From Sphacelaria rigidula (Eukaryota; Phaeophyceae; Sphacelariales): DNA of 30,449 nt. Position numbers and translations under genes: made by a program. Below, one piece after another: positions 21,501 to 29,748 of this stretch. The stretch lies in assembly GCA_964200075.2 (NCBI GenBank), contig CAXNAA020000061.1:1-30449 (forward strand), given 5' to 3'. The notes below the pieces were generated by a model. It was not told the origin of the DNA. It saw only the letters and a list, made by a program, of their open reading frames with translations, and searched no databases. Numbering within the stretch: position 1 is the first letter of the stretch; each line of letters begins with the position of its first letter.

Positions 21501-24500
21501 TGCAAGATCGTTCAAGACCATCCCACTCACCGAGGATTATTTTCCCCCGACCAGCAGCCGATGCTGTGGTTTAATTTCTTGAACCCGAGTGTCGAGGAAT
21601 GCCTGGTGTGTACCTACTCGGAGACTCCTCCGTTCCCTCAGCTCCGTGAGCTGTCGAGTGGTTTCCTACATCTGACCTCAATTGCTGAATCATTGATGCT
21701 ATCTATCTCGAGCGGTTGCCTGCAGACTTCTGATTTCATCGTCTGTACCCCCATTGCCGCCATTGTCCTCTCCACCCTTCAATGCTCAGGCATCATAAAA
21801 GCTGTACCAGCCAGAGGCCGACAGACTCACGCTAGCGTGAACAATGCTTTGATTACAGACGGGATCACTCAGTGCCTCACTGATGAAACCAGAGCGAGCA
21901 AAACGTGCTGTAATGTTTGGACAATAGAATATAAAGCCCAATGCCCCGTGCGCAGGGGTCAGGATAACACTGCTCGAGGTGGACTGGGAACCGCGGGACA
22001 CACAAAGCCAACCAGCCAGAATCTTTAGATCGGAATCATTCTCCAATGACTCATCTCCGTCGAAATGCCCGAATCTGCTCTGCCGCACGGCTCATCTTGG
22101 TTCAAATCCACACACAAAATGCGATCACATCGCAGACAAGACACACATACTGTATCATGTAGCCCTTCGTCCGCGGGTGAACTTACGTGGTTCGACATTG
22201 ACTACCGGCATGGGGCCAACGGATTTGTGTCGTGGCAGTAGATCGTTTGATTCGGATGGCACGCTCCACAACACTGGTCAGGTTCACTCAATATTGTCGC
22301 TCTATGCTGAAATGACCTCTGCCTTGCCAAGCAGGTAGATTTGCTTCTGAATTCTGTTGACAGGGACGAGGACACATTGAAGAATTTGGCTCGAATAGTC
22401 GATGGGAAAGATGAAGATCTCGTTGAAACCGTGTCGCGGAGACTCCGGACACTCAAGGCAAGTGCACCGTCACGGCCGATGCGAAAGGCCGAGAAAGTCG
22501 ATGCCTACTGAGTTGCCGTGGGGGCGGGGGGCGGGGCTGATACTTCGACCGAAATGATCAATGCTGTCACAGCGACACGACGTGAAATCCCCACAATATT
22601 TTGTGTCCTGGTAGATTTAATTCGTATCCAGGTAGGTTTCGAGATTAAGAAATTTCCGCGGCTTCAGCGAGCGCCACGTGCGCACCCTGAGACCGAGCGA
22701 CACAGTAGGGGGTGCGAACGGTAACATCCGAAGTTGTGGTCTACTTGCTTCTTGCTGGTCTCTCAACCTATCTTGCGCAGAAAGCTGTGGAAGAGAGAGC
22801 TAAGGAGTCTTCTATTGAAGCCAAGATGCAATCCTTCGTTCCTGGCAAGCTCATTGTCGTGAGTGCAAACAGCAAGTATATCGTTCAGGACACACGTGAG
22901 AAAATTCCGGACGTTGCTCACAACTCGCCCTCGCGGCAGTGCGTGATCGAGTGCTATACAATGCGACGGGGCGCTGTCTGCTTCTCCGTCGAGGGAGGCC
23001 CGGTATCGATGATATGTAACACTTCTTGCTCTCGATAAGTGTGCGGATACGTTCCGCTCGTGCCTCGAGTCGCGTGTAGCTGCCGTCAGGCGGAACACAC
23101 TTTGAAGCCTGGCATTCCCGACGGGTTCAGTCACGAAATCCACAACGACGATCACGCTCTCACCCAATGGCAATGCGGTTTTCCATCTACATAGTACTTA
23201 TCCAGACCCGTTCCCCCCGTGAAATACATGTGCTGAAGAATTGTACCCTTGATGTTTTAGGTATAAAACCTCTTCGTCTTGAAAGACACCTCTACATATT
23301 TCACAGGATAGGAGATAGAAAAATTAGCAGCATTCCAGTCGGTCGCGATCACATCCATGACCTGAGGCACGGACTTCTGGAGTTTTGAGAAAGACCAAGT
23401 GACAGAGAACGTGTACTTACACTACTCTCATGATCAAGGCTTACACTACATGCTGTTGGTGCGCAGAAACACATAGCAGAAACGCACACACACCTTTCTA
23501 TCAAAGTGCTTTGATGCCACGACCAAAGGGAGTAACCGCTGCACAAAATAGGCCCAGCATCACCGACGGCCCGAATGTGCGGGCAAGTGTTCAACGAGAC
23601 CAGCAGGCGCCCGTCAAGAAGACCCTGTCTGCGTGTTTGCAAAAAACATATCCCATCAGCGCTGTTTGTCAGTGAGACGTGAGAAAGAGGAAATAAGGGC
23701 TTGTTTCCAACTCCGGGGGATCAAGAAAAATCGAATCGAGGAAGAACATAGTTGGCAGCGGTCAAAATATGAGGCAGGATCACTCCAGTTCGGCTCCAAT
23801 AAGGGATCATTCAAGAATATTTTCCTAAAGCCTCACCGCTACCCCTGACCCCAGCCCCAATTCAGGGAAGACCGAGGACCCGCGGGCGAGCGGTGTGCAT
23901 ACTGCTCCCAACGCGTTGTGTGCGCAGTGCTGTCTCAACTCGGCGCCTCGACTCGGTAGACTCTACTGAATAATCGCATGATATGAAGCTCAAGCTTAAT
24001 TTCACGTTCTTACTAGCGGGCCGAGTCTGCATATGTCAAGTGAACGTGATCTGTACTCGGGGGTGCTTGATGAACGCAAACTGCATGGTAGCGACGCTGG
24101 TCTCTGATCTCGACCACCAGATCGATACTGACGCCATGAAACACTAGATGAGACTCCGCAAGGTTCTTGCTGGCGGTAGTACTGCTCGTCGGTGTATCCT
24201 AATCACCTCATCACGCCGTCTGTCCTTCTGTGCTGATCCATTATCTATCTCTCCCACTGATCGTTTTGCAGCTTTTTCAGCTGATCCTTCCCGAGTTGTC
24301 GGACACAGAGGACGGGCAGCTGTATTTGTTGTTGGCCCTGTGTTTCCTCTCGCCTCTCCTCTCGTGGGCAAGCGACCTACGGAAACAGGTGCAACGATCA
24401 ACGGCAGAAGGTGAATCCCAGCCGAGGTGAGCTACTCAGTTAGTCGCTACTGTAGACTTCGCTACTCCAATTCGTGGACTTGAATATCTCTCTGTTTATC

Positions 24501-27500
24501 GTCTATGATTTCGATGGATGGTCGCACGTTTACTTTTCCCCCCGGGATCTAGCCGTGGTCACATGATATACGTACCCAAGATGAAGGTAAAATGGAATTG
24601 CTCGCTAAAGAAGAGTGGGGGAAAACAGAAGGGCAGCACAAAAAAAGTAAACTGAGAAAAGAAAAGAACAAAAAATATGAAGGGCAGAACGAAACCAATG
24701 AAAGACAAAGCAGGAACAATAAACTAGAAATGATCGACCACTGCCATATGGCTTCGGTGGGAAACGTCTTGCCCGGAGACACGCTCATCATACTCAATCG
24801 TAAAAACCAAGAAGCCGTGGGAACGAATTGCTGCTCATCTATTTCGACCTCACTATTGGGGGTGTGAAGTTTTTATCTATGCACCCTACCGAAGCGAGGC
24901 ACAAAACCGACCCTCGCGTCCACCGGAAGGGTAGAGCACACACATGGAGATGAGGAAAGAAAGAGAGGACAGAGGATAAGGAGACGGCAGAAATGATGAA
25001 ACCCAGAAGGCATAGTACAGTAAAACAGGTATTGACACACGCCAGGGAAGCACCCTGGAAACCAAGGAAAAAACCAACAAGCATTAGGAGAGACAGGTGC
25101 ATCAGGTCCCGTGTGAGCCAAGATTCTCGCAATAATCCCTAGTAGGGTACAAAGTGGACTTATTATTCCCTCTATCAATTCCACCTTGGATTTCCCGAGA
25201 GTTGTTACTATTCTTGTGCTAGCGAGGGCAGTTCTCCAATTGGCGGCTCTCAACGCAGCAGCTCCTCGTTTGTGACGGCCGTCTGATTCTTGTTCGTGTT
25301 CGCGTCTCTAACATGAAAAATCCAGCGTTTCCAATCGAAGGCCGTGCGACCTGGCGCACACAAAAAGAAGTTCGCTCTACCAAGGCCCGTATCGATGTTA
25401 TATGGACATCGCTTGACAGCAGCAGCATGTGCTTAGGCACGATAATCTTCAGTTTATGACAATTAAACTTGGTGCTGAGCCGCTGGTCTTTTTATATTTT
25501 CACTCCCCTGGACTCGCAAGCTTTCGTCGAAGATATCTTAGTGCCAGTGAGCTAGCGAGTCCACAACCAAATGCCGTATTCACGTCCTTCTACCCTTCTG
25601 ACTCGTTGTCTTGGCCGTTCTCATGTTGGTGCCACTGTCATCTTCTCACTACCATTTACTAGAAGCACGTCGATGATCCCATGCCACCAGACTGCGTTCG
25701 ATCTTACCGTTCAAATGCAACTCGGGGCTTTTCACCGGTAAGGGGCATACTCTCAGTAGTTCGTCACCGGAATTTGTGAAGTATGGACGCGCTCGTTACC
25801 GCCGGAAGAGTCGGGAGTTTATGTACTTCGAGTAGTTTCGGAAATGCTTAAAGCTAAACGTCGACTTCTTTCTCGTTGATGTCCCATATATTCCGTCATG
25901 GGTATTGCAGGAGATCGCTCATCAGCTTTTTTTTGGCAGCTCCTGCCATGTTTGTATGGGGTGCGGGTACGAGCACCGTAGGCGAGGACTCGTTGGATTG
26001 GGGAGAAACAGTCAGCGCAACAGCCTTGGCGGTGGGGACCATCGTTATTCCGGCGATTGATGCCTTTTTTAACAGCCAACGGTTCGAGCAGTGGATAGAC
26101 AAGGTAAGAGCGATTCGGAGCGCCTGTCGTTCACTAGGTACCCTAGTGCGGATACTGCAACATGGTAATCACTATGAATAACAGCAGTCGCCGAGGCATA
26201 TCCTGTACAAACATCGTCAACCACACCAAAAGGTTGAGTGTTGGGGAAAGCCCCCCAAAGGGCGCCTACTCTGAACATTTTCTTTACTTGATGAAAAGAC
26301 GCCGTCCACAGCCGGAGACATTTGAAGAAGTCGACCGACCTTGTCGCATGTGTCACTGCACTCGCAGTAACCTCAACGTGACTAGCATTTCGTACCCCGT
26401 CATGTATAATTACATCGTTCAGGAGAGGTTTTCACCATTGCCACGCGCAACCCTTAATATCGTTTTGCGCTTCACAGCTGGCACTGAATATATTTGCGCG
26501 GGAGCGAGGGCGGGCGTAACGTAGGTCATGGTCATCAAGCGCATTGTGAAAGGCAGCCTGTGGTTCAGAACAATCGACGTCCGGTTTGACAGGCCACGCT
26601 TTCTCAACACTCACTTCTCCTATAGGCAGCACGTTATCATATTCCGGCTTAACGTACCCATGGGGTATCTGGAGTATCGTGTGAGTCATACCGACACGCT
26701 GTGTTCTTGCAAGTCAGGAACGCCTAGCACTACCCATTTTCAAATGTTCGTTTATGTTTCGTTTGGCGTTTCTGTGCCCATGTGTCGTCTGATTCTCGGT
26801 GCCCCAACGACGTACTCCAGTACTCAATTGGAAGGGTCGTCTTCGCATATAAGGTGAGCAGCACAAGCCACTACTTCGTCTTACCGTAAGCCTCGCGTAT
26901 GGTACGGCAAAAGGCACCTTCACCACGACTCTCAACGCTGTACACATTCCTCAAAGTGACCCTGCCAGCGACGATATGTATGCGCCCCCAAGTATTCTCA
27001 CGAGAGGATAGTTTACTGAATTATCGGTTGCGCGAGTGCCGCCACTCACTACATGCGTGGAAGAGATTGCAGCTAGCTTCAGAAACACCTGTTACATCAG
27101 ACATTCAGCAGACAGATATCGACACTAATCTTGATGCTGTTTCTTCGTCAAATGCGTGCCGTGCTACTGGGTAGGTGAAGCTTCAGGTCAACATTCGCAG
27201 AATAATCACCATTAAGCGGTGTAATACTATCGAATATACGTGCAGTCCAACGGACTCATTATGCCAGCAAGTGACGTTTTCCCACTGACTCGGGTAGTAG
27301 TACTCTTCCGTTTAATGGTGCAGGCACAACAGGCATGGGAGAAGCTAGCGAGGGTGAGGGCTGAGGCAAAAGCCGCGAGGGCAATTGCACATGTTAGCGA
27401 CAACACACTCGGGAACGGCAAAAGGAAGCCGAGAGCAGTCACGAAAAGCTCCAAGGTCGAACCAGCGATTATGACGGAATCAACCGCGGGGAACCTCGAA

Positions 27501-28251
27501 GAGGCGGGCTGTTCCATTTCCCCCATTCCGGAGGTAAGAAATGGCGGAAACGTTTAGCAGACGGCGACTTGAGGATAACTTTCTCCTTGAGTGTAGCCAT
27601 GATTGTGGAAGATCGTGAAGCCGTCATTTTGATGTGTTGGGTCGAATATCGACTGAAGGCTCCCTTGAGGCAGCTGTCACGGCGTACGTCGTATGTAATC
27701 CCCTCGATTATTGCGCGGAAATGCTCCTTGAATGAATCAAAGTCACATGGGCATCAAGTATCATCGGTTGAGCGATTGTACATCATCAGTTGAGCGATTG
27801 TTCGATCATGCTTCCCATCTTCCCCTATCTCTTGGTGCCACTCCAGGGAGTGGAGGGGAGCATACACGAGCGTCCAAACGTTGGTCCAGACGCCCCCAGT
27901 GCTTCTCTTCCGAAGGCGTGAAACTAGTCCGGCGCGTTCGCTGCTTGATCACAAACTGCATAAATGTGGTGACGAGCTGGCGTCCCCGTACATCAGTGCG
28001 ATTCACATCGTGCAGTAGTAAGAAACATACTTCGCGAGCTGACGTCCCTACACATCGATACGATTTGCGCCATGCGGTAATACTCATAAAATACACTTGA
28101 CACGACAGCCGTACCTCTTACATGCCATCCCTACTCTGCAGTACCACAGGGTTTCCCGCCATCGAGCCAGTATCGCGAGCTGCAAGAAAATAGCTACCGG
28201 AAAGAGGGTGCTAGGGCTTTCACCTCCGGCTTCTTAGGCCGCTTATCATAG
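9375..28251 (+). CDS. Ankyrin-repeat protein with C-terminal hydrophobic segments, 15-exon model
   Basis: Model join: 9375-9513, 11964-12106, 12728-12832, 13215-13346, 13473 is not used; next 15473-15601, 15940-16237, 16570-16841, 18879-19007, 22335-22457, 22781-22858, 24272-24426, 25911-26103, 26630-26680, 27324-27533, 28150-28251. The exons sum to 2259 bases and remain in one frame, giving about 752 residues. Ankyrin units occupy residues 1-236 and about 383-449, with cores such as TPLMAAAATG and GMTLLMHAA. Residues 450-516 are charged and helical. Hydrophobic segments lie at about 533-550, 571-587 and 601-621. A basic Ala/Lys/Arg helix follows (650-719) before a short C-terminus. Ankyrin repeats bind proteins; the rest suggests membrane anchoring, perhaps a receptor or channel-like protein, but no known family is recognised. 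An upstream exon is possible, because TTACAG precedes the ATG, and small exons may be missed in the longest introns. Confidence 0.65.
9514..11963 (+). other. Intron 1 (2.45 kb), no other feature seen
   Basis: It runs from the GC donor at 9514 to a pyrimidine-rich stretch (CCCCCTTCCGTCC) and CAG at 11961-11963. Open frames inside it on either strand show no domain. I see no transposon or RNA gene in it. Confidence 0.5.
11964..12106 (+). CDS. Ankyrin gene exon 2 (residues 47-94)
   Basis: The acceptor CAG at 11961-11963 follows a pyrimidine tract. Its first two bases complete a Gly codon with the last base of exon 1, supporting the GC donor. It contains KMRTPLMAAAATGDRAVFMA, an ankyrin repeat. 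The donor is AAG|GTGTTT, phase 0. Confidence 0.7.
12728..12832 (+). CDS. Ankyrin gene exon 3 (residues 95-129)
   Basis: Starts after CTGCAG at 12727; contains LDGMSVAMLAAASGNAANL, an ankyrin repeat. The 3' end is uncertain. GAG|GCAGGT (GC donor) at 12832 or AAA|GTCCAC at 12818 keep phase 0; a GT at 12836 would break the frame with exon 4. Confidence 0.55.
13215..13346 (+). CDS. Ankyrin gene exon 4 (residues 130-173)
   Basis: Acceptor AATAG at 13214, donor AAG|GTGAGG at 13346; exactly 44 codons in phase 0. Contains ATDYHGETLLMHAAASGQ, a clear ankyrin repeat core. Confidence 0.75.
13535..14456. mobile_element. 922-bp non-autonomous TIR element in intron 4
   Basis: The left end reads GTCAACTGGCTACCAGTT and the right end, inverted, GTATGGCTTACCAGTTAACT. 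The subterminal regions repeat AACCAGTTA and AACTGGT several times. TAGTT occurs on both sides (13530-13534 and 14457-14461) as a candidate 5-bp target duplication. There is no transposase-like frame inside. The superfamily is unresolved. Confidence 0.65.
14953..15361. mobile_element. Foldback (long inverted repeat) element in intron 4
   Basis: The left arm (about 14953-15119) and right arm (about 15195-15361) are inverted copies with a 75-base loop. Landmarks: CAGATTTTTGG and CCACGGATTGTTC on the left against GAACAATCCGTGG and CCAAAAATCTG on the right; CAACACACGTCTCGGAC against GTCCGAGACGTGTGTTG; ACAGAGAGGAGCCT against AGGCTCCTCTCTGT. The loop holds another copy of CAAAAATCTGTG. Transcription through intron 4 would give a long hairpin RNA. 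Confidence 0.85.
15473..15601 (+). CDS. Ankyrin gene exon 5 (residues 174-216)
   Basis: Acceptor TTCTGCAG at 15472, donor GAC|GTAAGC at 15601; 43 codons, phase 0. Contains ATAGNGMTVLMIAVASRDS, an ankyrin repeat. The second helix has an unusual run of cysteines (CLRACALAC). Confidence 0.7.
15940..16237 (+). CDS. Ankyrin gene exon 6 (residues 217-316), repeat start plus low-complexity insert
   Basis: The acceptor GTAG at 15939 follows a CT-rich tract (15917-15931). Opens with NATDEDGMTLLMHAANPGA, the first half of an ankyrin repeat. It then becomes Ser/Lys/Pro rich and ends in a proline cluster (PPPPLP). The donor G|GTGAGA at 16237/16238 leaves phase 1, matching exon 7. Confidence 0.7.
16570..16841 (+). 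CDS. Ankyrin gene exon 7 (residues 317-406)
   Basis: Acceptor CGACAG at 16569; GT completes the split Gly codon. An acidic/polar first part (ETGGPASPQSPDSRDENS) leads into FDSAVPVLKAAFSLAQECL, which looks like the second half of the ankyrin repeat begun in exon 6. Donor AAG|GTGCGG, phase 0. Confidence 0.7.
16842..18878 (+). other. Intron 7 (2.0 kb), no clear feature
   Basis: No transposon, RNA gene or supported exon was recognised. A further ankyrin exon could hide here because both neighbouring boundaries are phase 0, but no block with the expected repeat core was found. Confidence 0.4.
18879..19007 (+). CDS. Ankyrin gene exon 8 (residues 407-449)
   Basis: Acceptor GCTGTAG at 18878, donor GAG|GTAAGG at 19007; 43 codons in phase 0, the same size as exon 5. 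Contains TKDSWGRSIVTHAVLSGKR, an ankyrin repeat variant. Confidence 0.7.
19279..19682 (-). repeat. 3' LTR
   Basis: Matches 21803-22197 in order: ATTACAG-CGG-AT-ACTCAGT, CTGATGAAACC, AATGCCCCGTGC-CAGG, TTCTCCAATG-like block and a shared TTCGACA end. On the - strand it begins TGTCGAA and ends CA. Confidence 0.8.
19683..19692 (-). other. Polypurine tract
   Basis: On the - strand AAAGGAAGGG lies directly before the 3' LTR start TGTCGAA, the expected place for the second-strand primer. Confidence 0.7.
20010..21076 (-). pseudogene. Copia-type reverse transcriptase/RNase H remnant
   Basis: Reading down the - strand: LYGIGQAARQCVSKL (21020 region) matches the LYGLKQ-PR-W motif of copia reverse transcriptase. 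It is followed by YGFEQSL-NPCL. A frameshift leads to the catalytic region, where the usual YVDD reads HVDY. NNHFPEENLGEL, AVGSLMRLSNDTCPEIAHAV and RRVLRMLEDLNYTRDLG follow. The RNase H part shows VDDKGAIAWAKTN and ends with TEQPVDIFMKPLP. Several frameshifts and stops and the altered catalytic Asp make it inactive. Confidence 0.85.
21783..21795 (-). other. Primer-binding-like site
   Basis: On the - strand TGATGCCTGAGCA lies seven bases after the 5' LTR and matches 9 of 13 positions of the initiator-tRNA-Met site TGGTATCAGAGCA typical of copia elements. Confidence 0.5.
21803..22197 (-). repeat. 5' LTR
   Basis: Pairs with 19279-19682; on the - strand it begins TGTCGAA and ends CA. Lengths are 395 and 404 bases. 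The exact inner edge is set from the TG...CA rule and the position of the primer site. Confidence 0.75.
22335..22457 (+). CDS. Ankyrin gene exon 9 (residues 450-490)
   Basis: Acceptor CAAGCAG at 22334. The charged helical peptide includes DRDEDTLKNLARIVDGKDED. It ends at AAG|GCAAGT, a second GC-type donor. If not spliced there, the frame reaches a stop about 17 codons later, which would truncate the protein before the hydrophobic segments. Confidence 0.6.
22781..22858 (+). CDS. Ankyrin gene exon 10 (residues 491-516)
   Basis: A strong pyrimidine tract and GCGCAG at 22780 precede 26 codons (KAVEERAKESSIEAKMQSF then VPGKLIV). Donor GTC|GTGAGT. Phase 0 at both ends. Confidence 0.6.
22859..24271 (+). 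other. Intron 10 (1.4 kb), no clear feature
   Basis: No repeats, RNA genes or further exons with family support were seen. Missing short exons cannot be excluded. Confidence 0.4.
24272..24426 (+). CDS. Ankyrin gene exon 11, first hydrophobic segment (residues 517-568)
   Basis: Acceptor CGTTTTGCAG at 24271. PELSDTEDGQ is followed by LYLLLALCFLSPLLSWA, a likely membrane segment, then charged residues. Donor GAG|GTGAGC leaves phase 2, which fits exon 12 exactly. Confidence 0.65.
24427..25910 (+). other. Intron 11 (1.5 kb) with purine-rich stretches
   Basis: The + strand is markedly purine-rich at about 24592-24735 and 24930-25090. This creates long hydrophobic-looking frames on the - strand that I do not regard as genes. 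Nothing else was recognised. Confidence 0.45.
25911..26103 (+). CDS. Ankyrin gene exon 12, second and third hydrophobic segments (residues 568-632)
   Basis: Acceptor TATTGCAG at 25910; one base completes an Arg codon. SLISFFLAAPAMFVWGAG and, after an acidic loop (GEDSLDWGE), SATALAVGTIVIPAIDAFF are hydrophobic. Donor AAG|GTAAGA, phase 0. Confidence 0.7.
26104..26629 (+). other. Intron 12 (526 bp), nothing else seen
   Basis: Consensus donor GTAAGA; ends CTCCTATAGGCAG. No other feature was recognised. Confidence 0.4.
26630..26680 (+). CDS. Ankyrin gene exon 13 (residues 633-649)
   Basis: A small 17-codon exon, HVIIFRLNVPMGYLEYR, between GGCAG (26629) and CGT|GTGAGT. Chosen because both boundaries are phase 0. 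The nearby TATAG acceptor four bases earlier would break the frame. Confidence 0.45.
26681..27323 (+). other. Intron 13 (643 bp), nothing else seen
   Basis: Consensus GTGAGT donor and TTAATGGTGCAG acceptor; no other feature was recognised. Confidence 0.4.
27324..27533 (+). CDS. Ankyrin gene exon 14, basic helical tail (residues 650-719)
   Basis: Acceptor GGTGCAG at 27323. AWEKLARVRAEAKAARAIAH is a likely helix or short coiled coil, followed by a basic cluster (GKRKPRAVTKSSK) and an acidic/Ser-Pro end. Donor GAG|GTAAGA, phase 0. Confidence 0.65.
27534..28149 (+). other. Intron 14 with two small tandem duplications
   Basis: A unit of about 21 bases (TCATC-GTTGAGCGATTGT) is doubled at 27761-27802. 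A unit of about 63 bases (GAGCTG-CGTCCC ... TAAATAC/ACATAC) is doubled, diverged, at 27970-28033 and 28034-28096. Confidence 0.55.
28150..28251 (+). CDS. Ankyrin gene terminal exon 15 (residues 720-752)
   Basis: Starts after CCACAG at 28149 and runs 33 codons (GFPPSSQYRELQENSYRKEG and ending GFLGRLS) to TAG at 28249-28251. An alternative CAG at 28140 opens another frame of similar length, so the exact C-terminus is tentative. Confidence 0.5.
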   Translation, partial: GFPPSSQYRELQENSYRKEGARAFTSGFLGRLS

Positions 28252-28258
28252 ACAAAGT

Positions 28259-29608
28259 TTCTTCGGCGATGTCAGAATATTTTCGGACTTTTTGGGCTCT
28301 GCGTCCAGACTTGTCAAAACGAAGATGCTCGAATTTTTCTCTCAAGCTTTATTTTTGGAGAAATCCGAAACGTTCGGACTGCAACGCAGCACTTCGGAGA
28401 GCTGCGCTGTGTGTACATCGTGGCACTCACAAGCATTCGAGAGTCATCAGATACGTTGCCAGCCCCGAAAATTCAGAGATCCCCAAAACAACAGTATTGA
28501 TATTTATGGCCCTCACAACGCACACGATGTTTCAGACGTTCGTTTGGCGTGCACGGGTTGTCCACGACTACAACGAGTTTGAAGCCGCTCATGTTGGTGG
28601 CGCAGAGTATTTTTGAGGCTATTACACTCCGATGAATGCTACACGGCGGGAAGATTGACCCTCGACAGGAGATTCAGTGCCATAAAAAAAAGGAAAACGT
28701 TTGTCATTTTCATTCCGTGGTGTCACCCCTTGATCGGTCAAGTCTCGAAAACATATTTCGGCTAACAGTGCGAATCTCCCGCCGCTCGTTAAGGTGCAGG
28801 CAAGATGGTTTCACAAGCTCTCGTACGACTTTCGAGGAGCTATCGTCTCCTGCGGGATGCGAAAATCGATGGTACGTTTTCAGACGAGATGAACGCCGAA
28901 CCGGCCGCAGATTCAGTATGAAATGTAATCCTGTTACGATCATTTTATATAGATCTCTGCTCACAGTGCAAATCTCGCATCACTCGAGGCATAATATCTG
29001 TACAGGCAAGCCTTTTTCGTGAGCTTTACCATGTCGTTCAAGCAGCTATCGTCTCGTGCAGCATGCGAAAACCGATTCGGGGTGAGATGACAGGATGAAC
29101 GCGTAAGGCCCACTATTGTCGACACTGCTTTTTGCAGAGATCTCAAAATTTCTCCCAGTTTTTGGACTCCGCGTTCAGACTTTTCCGAGAATGACACGGA
29201 ATTATTTTTTTCTCGAAGCTTCATTTACGAAAACGTCCGAAAATTTTGTATTGCAACGCAGCACTTCGGAGAGCTGCCCTGTGAATGCGCCGTGGCGCCT
29301 GCAAGCATTTGAGAATCATCAGAAACCGTACCAGCTCAGACAATTTGGACGATCTTCGAAAAAACATTGTCGCAGATTCTGAATTGATTGTGATCGTGTT
29401 GCAGCTATCTTTATAGCGACGGGTCACCCCCGATTGATCGATTCCCGAAAGCTTGTTTCAGTCCACAGTGCAAATCTTGCGCCACTTCTTAATACGTCTC
29501 CGTGTAGGGAACATCATTTCGTGAGCTATCCCATGTTCAAAGAGCTTTCAACTCGTGGTGCACGGGGAACTCGATTTTGCGTTCTGAGGCGAAGTGTGCC
29601 GTAGATGG
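28259..29608. repeat. Mosaic of two repeat modules, order A-B-B-A-B
   Basis: Module A occurs at about 28259-28512 and 29131-29392; both share TTGCAACGCAGCACTTCGG or a one-base variant, GAGAGCTGC, CAAGCATT-GAGA and TCATCAGA. Module B occurs at about 28719-28918, 28943-29120 and 29420-29608; copies share CACAGTGC-AATCT-GC, TCGTGAGCT, CTATCGTCTC and GCATGCGAAAA-CGA variants. Frames encoding LQRSTSESC recur only because module A is repeated. It begins within ten bases of the gene's stop codon and may supply its 3' end. Confidence 0.8.
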
Positions 29609-29748
29609 GTAAGTTATACACGATCCTTTAGGGTTGGGTTGTTCCACCTCACGATTCGCGGTTCAAGCTTCAAGCCCACCTGCCGTGGATCCTATATAAA
29701 AAATAGTATCATCACGGATTGCCTCACCGGCATTTGCGGCTTTTGCAG

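Larger units (their letters stand above)
19279..22197 (-). mobile_element. Decayed Ty1/copia-type LTR retrotransposon in intron 8
   Basis: On the - strand: 5' LTR, primer-binding-like site, remnants of reverse transcriptase and RNase H in copia order, a polypurine tract and the 3' LTR. The internal part is only about 2.1 kb, against about 4-5 kb for intact copia elements. Gag, protease and integrase are not recognisable, so large deletions are likely. The LTRs are clearly diverged and no target duplication is visible (GGAAC against TTGAC), indicating an old insertion. It lies antisense to the host gene. Confidence 0.85.

Noticed and set aside
22099-22109. GGTTCAAATCC, a tRNA B-box-like sequence
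   Set aside because: Lies within the copia LTR, with no acceptor stem or anticodon arm around it.
24839-25253. Hydrophobic frames on the - strand
   Set aside because: They arise from the purine-rich + strand of intron 11; no start context, splice support or family.
28269-29382. Two similar frames sharing LQRSTSESC as a gene pair
   Set aside because: The likeness follows the repeated DNA module A, with indels and no splice or start conservation.
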